Source: Thermoprotei archaeon (GTDB taxonomy: Archaea; Thermoproteota; Methanomethylicia; Nezhaarchaeales; WYZ-LMO8). From it: 7,171 bases of DNA. The translations under genes were made by a program, and so were the position numbers. The stretch lies in the NCBI GenBank assembly GCA_003650865.1, contig QMSN01000050.1, positions 1 to 7,171 on the forward strand, written 5' to 3'. Under the pieces are notes generated by a model, which worked only from the letters and a program-made list of their open reading frames with translations, had not been told where the DNA came from and ran no database searches. Shown here piece by piece: positions 1 to 5,921 of the stretch. Position 1 is the first letter of the stretch, and every line of letters starts with the position of its first letter.

Positions 1-9
1 ACTTCTCAT
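1..9 (-). CDS. Possible start of a further downstream gene, cut by the window edge
   Basis: Only three codons are visible, read as M-R-S from an ATG at 9-7 on the minus strand. A GGAG at 17-14, four bases upstream and just after the TAG stop of the DUF1616 gene, could be its ribosome binding site. If real, it would be a seventh gene of the operon, about nine bases after the preceding stop. Nothing can be said about its product, and three codons cannot prove a gene. Confidence 0.25.
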
Positions 10-18
10 CGAGCTCCT

Positions 19-510
19 CTATGGTCCTGGTGGAGCTGTCACGTTTAGCCAAAGCTGGAGGTACCTCCCATGGTACTTAAACTGCATGGTCTCCTCGTCG
101 AGGATCCACATCTCGAATATCAGCTTGGCGTTGACCATAGGCTTGTCGATCGTCAAGCTCACCGGCATGACCTTCTCCTCCTGGTGGGCCAGTATGGACT
201 CGTAGGTGGCTATGACAGGTGCTTGAGCTGGGCTTTCATTGCTTACGGTGGTAGACTCGTTTCCCAGCTTGACGTAGACCTTGTAGTAGGCGGTCTTCCC
301 CTCGAAGTTGCTTATGTAGAGGTAGAGCTTGACCTCCTCTCCAACTAGCACCTCCCTTGGGTAATCCCCGATTTTCTTCTCGGGACCTAGGAGCGCTATG
401 GCTGAGAATGGCTCTACAACCCTACCAGCGAAGTAGCTCTGAGAGATCCCGAATATCACTGCTACCACCAGCACTGCTAGGACTACGGCTGAGACCTCCT
501 CATCCAGCAA
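19..510 (-). CDS. DUF1616-type membrane-anchored surface protein
   Basis: A 163-residue protein with one hydrophobic anchor at about residues 7-23 and a long extracytoplasmic part. The stretch from about residue 35 to 95 matches the DUF1616 pattern as I know it: F-S-x-I-A-L-L-G-P, then Y-P-x-x-V-x-V-G-E, then a beta-strand-rich region with I-S-N-F-E-G-K-T-A-Y-Y. This suggests an immunoglobulin-like beta fold. Three N-x-S/T sites (N84, N91, N156) could carry glycans. DUF1616 proteins have no established activity; they are surface proteins typical of archaea. The start is TTG at 510, six bases after a GGTGA; a stop three codons upstream rules out a longer form. The gene overlaps the preceding gene by 11 bases, so it is probably translationally coupled and works with it. 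An accessory surface subunit of the transporter operon is an inference. Confidence 0.8.
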   Translation of the reverse strand: MLDEEVSAVVLAVLVVAVIFGISQSYFAGRVVEPFSAIALLGPEKKIGDYPREVLVGEEVKLYLYISNFEGKTAYYKVYVKLGNESTTVSNESPAQAPVIATYESILAHQEEKVMPVSLTIDKPMVNAKLIFEMWILDEETMQFKYHGRYLQLWLNVTAPPGP

Positions 511-964
511 CTCTCTTCACCCTCCACCTCCCCCTCAGTTTAAGCCAGCTTCTCCACAGGAGCCGGGAGCCGTAGATGTAGCCTAGGGAGCAGCAGGCTA
601 TGGACGCAGCTGCCCCCACAACTAAGCCCATAAGGCTCACGTTAACTGGAGGTGCGTTGGCTACCTTCTCGTTTATCGAGACTATTGCAAGCTCTATGAT
701 GGTAGTGGCGTTGTCGAGCAGCATGCTCTTCAAGCTCCCATCGACAGTCCTCTCAGCCTCGACTATTAGGCTTAAAGCCTCATCAAGCATGTGGGCTTCA
801 GCCGTCACGTTGACCCCCATGTCCTCAGCTTCTCTGAGCTTCGTGAAGGCTGTTAGCAGGAGCCCTCTCACGTAGCTTTCATCAGTTGAGCTCTGCGCTT
901 GGCATGGCATGACTAAGACGACTGCGATTAGCAATGCCAAGCTTAGAGCCCACAGTTTCTTCAC
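500..964 (-). CDS. Small exported helical protein with C-terminal membrane anchor
   Basis: A 154-residue protein I cannot assign to a named family. Residues 1-24 form a signal peptide (K-K, hydrophobic core, then C-Q-A-Q). Residues 27-103 are predicted helical and charged; the run Gly-Val-Asn-Val-Thr followed by L-x-x-A-x-x-L-I-x-x-A-E suggests a helical hairpin. Residues 109-133 form a membrane segment rich in Gly, Ala and Cys. The tail, 134-154, is strongly basic and should stay in the cytoplasm, so the helical part faces outward. N-x-S/T sites lie at N52, N85 and N108. The start is GTG at 964, with GAGGG at 976-972 seven bases upstream. It follows the ATPase gene after 76 bases and overlaps the DUF1616 gene, so it may form a surface complex with that protein (inference). 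Confidence 0.75.
   Translation of the reverse strand: MKKLWALSLALLIAVVLVMPCQAQSSTDESYVRGLLLTAFTKLREAEDMGVNVTAEAHMLDEALSLIVEAERTVDGSLKSMLLDNATTIIELAIVSINEKVANAPPVNVSLMGLVVGAAASIACCSLGYIYGSRLLWRSWLKLRGRWRVKRVAG
517..521 (-). promoter_or_regulatory. Shine-Dalgarno GGTGA that fixes a TTG start
   Basis: The minus strand reads GGTGA six bases before the TTG at 510-508. It matches the 3' end of archaeal 16S rRNA (complement of UCACC). It lies inside the end of the preceding gene and supports the unusual TTG start of the DUF1616 gene. Confidence 0.65.
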
Positions 965-1016
965 AGTTAAACCCTCTTTTCACATCGAGGCTTCAGATAC
1001 TAGCGTTGAGCAGAGC

Positions 1017-1030
1017 CTAAAATGTTTTAG
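1017..1030. repeat. Perfect inverted repeat CTAAAA-TG-TTTTAG
   Basis: Six-base arms with a two-base centre sit just after the stop of the ATPase gene and about 55 bases before the start of the next gene. This is the only sizeable gap inside the operon. On the minus strand the right arm reads ATTTTAG, which could act as a weak TATA box for the last two genes; the palindrome could also be a processing, attenuation or regulator site. The sequence does not decide between these. Confidence 0.35.
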
Positions 1031-1040
1031 CTTAACCCTC

Positions 1041-1700
1041 CTAGAGCCCCTTTAAGGGCTTGAGAACCCCGGCTTCGAGCACGTAGTCATGAGTGCATGG
1101 TAACTCCTCGTACAGGTCCGTGGTTGTCATTACGACGGCTACTCCACACCTCCTCCTAACCTTTTCGAATAGCTTGATTACAGCCTCGCTGTTCTCGGGG
1201 TCTAGGCTGGAGGTGGGCTCGTCGGCGAGTACTACCTTGGGATTATTGGCGAGAGCTCTAGCTATAGAGACCCTCTGCTTCTCTCCTCCACTGAGCTTAG
1301 AGGCCATTCTGTCAGCTAAGTGAGCTACCCCCAGCTCTTCGAGGAGCTTTAGAGCTCTCTCCCTCCTAGCTTTTCTGTCGAGCCCCGCTAAGGCCATGGG
1401 CAGCTCAACGTTCTCAAGCGCCGTTAGCGTCGGTATTAAGTTGAAGAACTGGAAGATGAACCCTATGCAGTTAAGCCTGAGCTTAGCCCTCTCGCCTTCA
1501 CCCCTCGCCTCAACTCCCATGACCCTGATAGATCCCCTGTCGGGGTCATCCATCAAGCCCATTATCCTCAGCAGAGTGGTCTTCCCAACGCCGGACTTCC
1601 CCCTAATCGCTACGAAGTCTCCTTCTCCAACTTTCAGGCTTACCCCCTTGAGAACCTGAGTTGAACCGTAGCTTTTCCAGACGTCCTCAACTTCAACCAC
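1041..1700 (-). CDS. MacB/LolD-type ABC transporter ATPase with Thr in the H-loop
   Basis: A 219-residue ATP-binding subunit of the type that drives FtsX-like permeases. In order: Walker A G-K-S-G-V-G-K-T at 34-41; the Q-loop F-I-F-Q-F-F-N-L-I-P with Q84, followed by T-L-T-A-L-E-N-V-E-L-P, a hallmark of the MacB/LolD/FtsE group; signature L-S-G-G-E at 136-140; Walker B V-V-L-A-D-E ending at E161; D-loop S-S-L-D at 164-167. The position expected to be the switch histidine, 33 residues after the Walker B Glu as in LolD, is Thr194 (V-M-T-T-T-D). Everything else looks intact, so this is not a decayed gene. The start is GTG at 1700 with a strong G-rich Shine-Dalgarno at 1719-1710, inside the end of the glycosyltransferase gene five bases upstream. 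It presumably powers the two permeases encoded upstream. Confidence 0.93.
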   Translation of the reverse strand: MVEVEDVWKSYGSTQVLKGVSLKVGEGDFVAIRGKSGVGKTTLLRIMGLMDDPDRGSIRVMGVEARGEGERAKLRLNCIGFIFQFFNLIPTLTALENVELPMALAGLDRKARRERALKLLEELGVAHLADRMASKLSGGEKQRVSIARALANNPKVVLADEPTSSLDPENSEAVIKLFEKVRRRCGVAVVMTTTDLYEELPCTHDYVLEAGVLKPLKGL

Positions 1701-1705
1701 GTACG

Positions 1706-3292
1706 TTAACCCTCCCCCCAGTAAACCTCGAAGTAGCTGTTGGTGTATATCAAGTCCAAGTCTAATGTGCGTTTTGGATCCTCTACCTTAAGCCCGTAGT
1801 AGCCAGCCACATAGCCATGGGTATAAACGTCGCTGTAGAGGGCTAGCAACCCTCTAAAAGGCTTGCCCTCGGAGAGCTTCAAGTACCCGCTTAAGACGTC
1901 AACCGTGCAGTTGAAGTAGCCCTCCATCATGTAGCTCACCTTCATATCCCCCATGAGGTGGCACCCTTCACCTCCACTGTACACGCTAATCCACCTGCAC
2001 CCCTCGTAGTCCATGGGGCTGTAGACCATGTGGTGGCCCATGTAGTCCTCCTGGGCTGTTGAGGCTACGTAAATCGTGTAACAGCTCGCCAGAGCCACGA
2101 CGAATGCGAAGAGAGCTATCCACTTAGCCTTCTTGAGGGCCTTCACGACACCTATCGCTGCAAGCCCTGCTACTGGTGGATACAGGAAGTTCACGGCTCT
2201 ATAGGTCAAAGTCCCTCTAAGCGGGGAGCTCGAGAAGACTGCATAGAGCTGGAGACCAGCTGCTACAGCAAGCCAGTACACGAGCACGAGACTTAACCCT
2301 CGACTCTCCCTCCTACGCTTCACCTCTTCGCCTCCAGCCACCACCATTGGCACGAGCATGAGCATCGGGATCGCATAGATCAAGTGGCGGAGCCTGTAGA
2401 CTGGTAGGGCTGGACTTAGGCTTAGCCTCGTCATTGCCACAGCTATTGAGGCGACGGCTGCCAAGCTTAGAGTGCACAGGGCAACCAGCTCCATCCTTCT
2501 AAGCCTTCTGCAGGTCACGGCTATGTAGGCTAGGGCTAGTGGCACCGCGAGATAGCAGATTGCCTCGAGCACGTCGCTTAACGACATCTGGAAGCCGAAA
2601 CCCCTCGACGAGTACGTCAAGTTGTAGAGTGCCGCTATGGCGGCTGTAGCCACTCCTGGTGTTACGGCTACGCCCACCTTTACGCCGTCGGCTAGGTCGT
2701 GGATCAACGACATAAAGGCCACGGCTACTAGCACGGTTACAGCTACAACAGCCGTTAAGTGATGTGATAAGGCGAGGGCTAACGCCAATAATAGTGTTAG
2801 AGTGGTTCTCGAAGCTCCATCTAGGCTTGAGCTCACAGCTACTAGCACGAGCAGTAGGTAGAGCGGTGTGGCGTAGGTCTCCTTCGTGATGCCAGCCGTA
2901 AAGAAGCTGTGTGTGGGGGCTGTGGCTAGTATGATGGCCGCTATGAGGGCTGCTCTGGGACCGTGAAGCCTCTTGACTATGGCGTAGAGCGCGAGAACTG
3001 ACGTTGAGCAGGCCAATGGCACCATGACTGCTAGGGCCGTCTTCACGTCAACGCCCAACAGGAGGGCTGACATAGCTCCGAAGAGGCTATTGGCAGGCCA
3101 GAAGTTATTGTAGCCATCGAATACTTGGCTTTCGAGGCTTATGGGCGTGTACATCAGGAGCTTCTCCGTGTTGCCTATTATCGGCCAGCTGTCAGTTGAA
3201 GGTGGAACGCCATTGAGCAATAGCGGTAGGAGCCTCATAAAGGATGCTAGGGCTAGTGGCACTGCAACCAGTAAATCCCTAGACCTCGACAT
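1706..3292 (-). CDS. GT-C-type polytopic membrane glycosyltransferase-like protein
   Basis: A 528-residue protein with about 12-13 hydrophobic segments between residues 8 and 410, then an extracytoplasmic C-terminal domain of about 118 residues. The layout fits GT-C enzymes, which move a sugar from a lipid-phosphate donor on the outer face of the membrane. The first outer loop (31-70) has an acidic T-D-S-W motif (D34), where GT-C enzymes keep a catalytic or metal-binding Asp. Other family-like motifs are G-I-T-K-E-T-Y at 134-140, S-H-H-L-T at 176-180 and Y-R-L-R-H at 299-303. The C-terminal domain ends in N-S-Y-F-E-V-Y, a pattern I associate with archaeal GT-C proteins, and carries Cys432, Cys444 and Cys462. 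Its ATG shares one base with the stop of permease B (TAATG), so translation is coupled. Donor and acceptor are unknown, and catalysis is inferred from topology and motifs. Confidence 0.75.
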   Translation of the reverse strand: MSRSRDLLVAVPLALASFMRLLPLLLNGVPPSTDSWPIIGNTEKLLMYTPISLESQVFDGYNNFWPANSLFGAMSALLLGVDVKTALAVMVPLACSTSVLALYAIVKRLHGPRAALIAAIILATAPTHSFFTAGITKETYATPLYLLLVLVAVSSSLDGASRTTLTLLLALALALSHHLTAVVAVTVLVAVAFMSLIHDLADGVKVGVAVTPGVATAAIAALYNLTYSSRGFGFQMSLSDVLEAICYLAVPLALAYIAVTCRRLRRMELVALCTLSLAAVASIAVAMTRLSLSPALPVYRLRHLIYAIPMLMLVPMVVAGGEEVKRRRESRGLSLVLVYWLAVAAGLQLYAVFSSSPLRGTLTYRAVNFLYPPVAGLAAIGVVKALKKAKWIALFAFVVALASCYTIYVASTAQEDYMGHHMVYSPMDYEGCRWISVYSGGEGCHLMGDMKVSYMMEGYFNCTVDVLSGYLKLSEGKPFRGLLALYSDVYTHGYVAGYYGLKVEDPKRTLDLDLIYTNSYFEVYWGEG

Positions 3293-4458
3293 TACACATC
3301 AAGCCTCAAAGACGATAACCCCACTAGTAGGGCTGTTAGTAGGGCTGAGAGGAGCACTATGAGGGGGTTTAGGGGCACCTCAACACTGTAAGAGAGTATT
3401 GAGAGGAATCCTTGAGAGGAAGCTGCCTGTAAGTACGCGTAGGCCGATAGGGAGCCAAGTACGGCGAGTGGTGTTGCTACACTTAGAGCTTTAAGTAGAA
3501 AACCCAGCTTGAGGCTTCTGGCGTGTCCTCCCATAGCCCTCAAGACCTCGAGCTCAAACCTGCTGGCCTCAAGGGCTATTGACGATGCCACGTAGACAGC
3601 CACTCCAGATAGAAGCACAACTACAGCTGATAGAGCTGTTAGGCTGTCAGTCGACAGCCCATACTTGTTTAAGTACTTCTCAGCGAACTTCTCAGCCATG
3701 ACTGAGCTTATGGCTGCGCATGTGGGTCTAACCTCAATCCACGGGCACGCTGAGCTCACGCTTTTAGGCCTCTCAGCCTCTACGAAGCGCTCCTCCCCAT
3801 CCCCCAAGACCTCTCTCAAGTAGCTACTCAGCGCCTGAGGGTCTTCGGCCTTGACCCTCACGAGGGTTATGGAGCTGTAGCTGAGGCCCCTCAGCCACTG
3901 CCCTACGTGTAGAGGCGTAATGACCTCGCAGTTTAGAGGTTCACTAGACTCGAATACCCCTTTAACTCTGAGCTTAACGTAGCGGTCAGCTATGATGCTC
4001 CTGAGAATTATCTCATCGCCCACCTTTAGGCCGAGCTCCTCAGCCACTTCAAGCCCAACTAGAGCTGTCTCTAGATCCCCATTTGATAGGAGCTCGCCCT
4101 CCAGCAACTTTAAGTCGCTCACCCTGTAGAATAGGCTTGGCACAACGCCTCTAACGACTACCACATGGAGGTCAACTAGGCATGGAGCTAAGACCTCCGG
4201 GCTTAGAGGTTCACTTAAGTTTTCAAGTAAGCTGACGGTCGATAAGGGTATTACCCCGCTGAGAGGCGTTGAGGACTTGAAGTCGTAGATCACCACGCAA
4301 CCCCCTCCACCCGACATGCTTGTGGCTATGGAGCTGTAGAGGCTTAGGAGCCCCATGGTTGTTGCCGAGAAGAGAAATGAGAAGGAGAAGGCTGCTACGG
4401 CTAGGACGAGCTCTCTGCCTTTGACGAGCTTAAACGCTAGAATGGACGCCCTCCACAT
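3292..4458 (-). CDS. FtsX/MacB-type ABC permease B
   Basis: A 388-residue permease with the four-helix plan of the FtsX/MacB/LolCE superfamily. Membrane segments lie at about 17-41, 276-297, 322-345 and 365-384, with a large extracytoplasmic domain at 45-270. That domain holds the typical G-L-E-V-A-E-E-L-G-L-K-V-G-D-E-I stretch at 135-150 of the periplasmic-core (MacB_PCD-like) fold. The cytoplasmic E-A-S-R-F-E-L-E-V-L-R-A-M-G-G at 297-311 is the conserved FtsX segment that contacts the ATPase. The start is ATG, directly after the TAG of permease A, with GAGGTG six bases upstream. Five Cys in the outer domain (54, 93, 177, 238, 247) may form disulfides. It probably pairs with permease A as a heterodimer on an ATPase dimer. 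MacB-like systems move substrates from the outer leaflet or do mechanical work; the substrate here is unknown. Confidence 0.87.
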   Translation of the reverse strand: MWRASILAFKLVKGRELVLAVAAFSFSFLFSATTMGLLSLYSSIATSMSGGGGCVVIYDFKSSTPLSGVIPLSTVSLLENLSEPLSPEVLAPCLVDLHVVVVRGVVPSLFYRVSDLKLLEGELLSNGDLETALVGLEVAEELGLKVGDEIILRSIIADRYVKLRVKGVFESSEPLNCEVITPLHVGQWLRGLSYSSITLVRVKAEDPQALSSYLREVLGDGEERFVEAERPKSVSSACPWIEVRPTCAAISSVMAEKFAEKYLNKYGLSTDSLTALSAVVVLLSGVAVYVASSIALEASRFELEVLRAMGGHARSLKLGFLLKALSVATPLAVLGSLSAYAYLQAASSQGFLSILSYSVEVPLNPLIVLLSALLTALLVGLSSLRLDV

Positions 4459-5556
4459 CTAGAGCACCTCGAAGCGCCTTAGTGCAGCTACTACGGGAGC
4501 TACGCAGCCCAAGGTGAAGGAGGCTGAGGAGTAAGCTACAACCTGCAGGGCTTGGAGCACCCCTAGGTGGGGGTGAGCTGCAAAGCTCCTCCCAACCCAC
4601 TGCATGAACGTAACAGCTGATTGAGATGACACGAGGCCTAGCGATACGCCGAAGGCTGATGAGGCTAGTGAGGCCGTGAAGAAGCACGTCAAGGCTACTG
4701 CCACCAGCCGAGGCCCTCTAGCCCCCATGCTCCTCAACAGCTCAACCTCGTATCGGAGGGATGAGGTGAGCTTAATAGCGACTACGTAGGCCGCCAAGGC
4801 TAGGAAGACGTATATGGCTAGAGACCACAAGTCCACAATCGACGTGAGCTGTCCACCCACTGAGCTTAAGAAGGCATCGACGTCTCGCATCCTTAAAACG
4901 TCAACTCCTCTAAACGATTCCTCGACGAGGGAGGGGTTGAAGCTCTTGTCGGCTTCTAGCAGTATGGAAGTTACGCTTAAGTTCAACCCGATATCGCGAG
5001 CCACCTCAAACTCCATGAGTACCTCGGCGTCAACCTGCTGATAGCACTTCACAACTCCAGTTACGGGTAGCCTCACAAGCCCCCCATCAATGAGCAGGGT
5101 TAGCGTGTCTCCAGGGCTTATGTTGAGGGCCTCTGCGAGTATGCATCCAACCACGACGCCTCCCCCCTCAAGCCCCCCAAGCTTAAGGGCTTTGGGGCAG
5201 AGAAAGCCTATGAAGCCCTCTAGGTCCTCGACGATTCTTAAAGTGGTTGTGTAAAGACCACCACGCTCAGCGGCTACCTCAAGCTCACATTGAGGGTAAA
5301 GCTCCTTAACGCTGGGCAGCTCCTCAACGTAGTTTAGTAGAGCTGAGCTTAAGGCGCTGTGAGGGCTTGAAGAATTCACCACCAAGTACCTCTCGCATCC
5401 GCTTACGCTAGCTACGAACTTGACCTCACCGTAAACCATGTTGGACATCGACCAAGCTGAGCTCAGTAAAGCCGAGAGTAGAGATACAACTATGACGACA
5501 AGCTTGAACTCCGGCTTGCGCGTAAAAGCCCTCATCAGGAGAATTAACACGCCCAC
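4459..5556 (-). CDS. FtsX/MacB-type ABC permease A
   Basis: A 365-residue permease, first gene of the operon. Membrane segments lie at about 17-38, 243-264, 284-308 and 334-356, with an extracytoplasmic domain at 40-240. A-L-N-I-S-P-G-D-T-L at 143-152 matches the MacB core-domain pattern, and R-Y-E-V-E-L-L-R-S-M-G-A at 268-279 is the FtsX coupling segment. The plan matches permease B but the sequence differs clearly, so they are diverged paralogues rather than a recent duplication. Five Cys lie in the outer domain (54, 90, 120, 138, 171). The start is taken as GTG at 5556: it sits about 30 bases from a TATA-like box, fitting a nearly leaderless message, and its N-terminus lines up with permease B. 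An ATG at 5535 (residue 8) is an alternative, but no Shine-Dalgarno precedes it. Confidence 0.85.
   Translation of the reverse strand: MGVLILLMRAFTRKPEFKLVVIVVSLLSALLSSAWSMSNMVYGEVKFVASVSGCERYLVVNSSSPHSALSSALLNYVEELPSVKELYPQCELEVAAERGGLYTTTLRIVEDLEGFIGFLCPKALKLGGLEGGGVVVGCILAEALNISPGDTLTLLIDGGLVRLPVTGVVKCYQQVDAEVLMEFEVARDIGLNLSVTSILLEADKSFNPSLVEESFRGVDVLRMRDVDAFLSSVGGQLTSIVDLWSLAIYVFLALAAYVVAIKLTSSLRYEVELLRSMGARGPRLVAVALTCFFTASLASSAFGVSLGLVSSQSAVTFMQWVGRSFAAHPHLGVLQALQVVAYSSASFTLGCVAPVVAALRRFEVL
4465..4470 (-). promoter_or_regulatory. Shine-Dalgarno GAGGTG for permease B
   Basis: GAGGTG on the minus strand lies six bases before the ATG at 4458 and is read as Glu-Val in the last codons of permease A. 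It is a full match to the archaeal 16S tail and points to coupled, probably balanced, translation of the two permeases. Confidence 0.6.
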
Positions 5557-5582
5557 ACAGTATAGTATCGGCTCTACAAGCC

Positions 5583-5592
5583 ACTATAAGCT
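5583..5592 (-). promoter_or_regulatory. TATA-like box proximal to the transporter operon
   Basis: The minus strand reads AGCTTATAGT, centred about 30 bases upstream of the GTG at 5556. That is the spacing expected if transcription starts almost at the start codon, as in many archaeal leaderless messages. The same 10 bases recur exactly at 5657-5666, which strengthens the case for a real element. Confidence 0.45.
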
Positions 5593-5619
5593 TAATCCAA
5601 ACACGCATGCAGCTCAACG

Positions 5620-5640
5620 TGTCGCAAAGTGGTAGCGACA
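5620..5640. repeat. Inverted repeat TGTCGC-N9-GCGACA
   Basis: Perfect six-base arms flank nine bases. It lies between the two TATA-like boxes, upstream of the proximal one and where transcription from the distal one would be expected to begin. Its position suits a regulator-binding site; a short hairpin in the leader of a longer transcript is the alternative. No regulator gene is seen nearby apart from the AbrB-type antitoxin. Confidence 0.35.
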
Positions 5641-5656
5641 AGGAATTAAGCTCACA

Positions 5657-5666
5657 ACTATAAGCT
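5657..5666 (-). promoter_or_regulatory. Second copy of the TATA-like element, distal to the operon
   Basis: An exact second copy of AGCTTATAGT (minus strand), 74 bases upstream of the first. It may be an alternative promoter giving a leader of roughly 80 bases, or a binding site that only resembles a TATA box. Confidence 0.3.
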
Positions 5667-5712
5667 CATAGACCTCAACAATCTACAGCTAGCTCAAGCA
5701 CCCACCAGTAAG

Positions 5713-5880
5713 CTAGAAAACCCAACTCATGTATACACCACGATATATGCATACACGAACATAGTGCATAGAGGCGTCTCCCCAGAAACCTGTTACACCC
5801 TTACGTCGATACTCACGCTCCAACTTCAAGTGTCTGAGCAGCATCAAGCCACGTAGCACACCATTATTTATGGTTTTCAC
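5713..5880 (-). CDS. Doubtful 55-codon open frame
   Basis: A frame opens at two successive GTG codons (5883 or 5880) and ends at TAG, 5715-5713. The peptide is basic and looks protein-like in places, with K-L-E-R-E-Y-R-R-K-G-V-T-G-F-W-G-D-A-S-M in its middle. I recognise no family. Of its seven Arg codons five are CGT and one is CGA, which seems unlike the AGG/AGA-leaning genes around it, and there is no convincing promoter that does not collide with the toxin-antitoxin promoter. It could be a remnant of an older gene, a recently acquired small gene or chance. Confidence 0.15.
   Translation of the reverse strand: MKTINNGVLRGLMLLRHLKLEREYRRKGVTGFWGDASMHYVRVCIYRGVYMSWVF
5729..5756. repeat. Degenerate 10-base direct repeat, 18-base period
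   Basis: ATGTATACAC at 5729-5738 and ATGCATACAC at 5747-5756 differ at one base. Each core (GTATAC, ATGCAT) is itself palindromic. The pair lies midway between the divergent gene sets and could be tandem operator half-sites; chance in an A/T-rich stretch is not excluded. Confidence 0.25.
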
Positions 5881-5884
5881 CACA

Positions 5885-5892
5885 TTTAAATA
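5885..5892 (+). promoter_or_regulatory. TATA box of the toxin-antitoxin pair
   Basis: TTTAAATA fits the archaeal TATA consensus. It lies about 38 bases before the chosen ATG at 5927, which would put transcription start near 5914 and leave a short leader that just includes the GGTGA ribosome binding site. Confidence 0.55.
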
Positions 5893-5916
5893 TTAAATCC
5901 ATTATATTGAATAAGT

Positions 5917-5921
5917 GGTGA
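5917..5921 (+). promoter_or_regulatory. Shine-Dalgarno GGTGA that decides the antitoxin start
   Basis: GGTGA stands five bases before the ATG at 5927. It overlaps the upstream in-frame GTG codons (5915 and 5918), so it argues for the ATG as the true start and against the four-codon-longer reading. Confidence 0.6.

Noticed and set aside
70..875. Plus-strand open frames at 70-348, 357-575 and 600-875
   Set aside because: They lie opposite well-supported minus-strand genes with signal peptide, membrane anchor and family motifs, and their translations show no domain features.
895..910. Lipobox-like M-P-C at residues 19-21 of the exported helical protein
   Set aside because: The residue before Cys is Pro rather than Gly/Ala/Ser, so lipoprotein processing is not supported.
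1087..1096. T-H-D at residues 203-205 of the ATPase as an alternative H-loop
   Set aside because: It lies ten residues past the expected place and aligns with the A-D-R-V segment that follows the H-loop in relatives; the strand leading to the switch ends at Thr194.
1093..1659. Plus-strand open frames at 1093-1323 and 1396-1659
   Set aside because: They are complements of the ATPase gene, whose motifs are clear on the minus strand.
4430..4687. Minus-strand open frame in another phase across the permease A/B junction
   Set aside because: It overlaps both permeases, has a low-complexity Ser/Arg/Leu-rich translation and no ribosome binding site.
5426..5641. Open frames on both strands across the start of permease A and its promoter
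   Set aside because: They cover the promoter elements and the permease N-terminus and show no family features.
5607..5663. Eighteen-codon plus-strand frame starting at ATG 5607
   Set aside because: Too short, no ribosome binding site, and it runs through the inverted repeat and TATA-like element.
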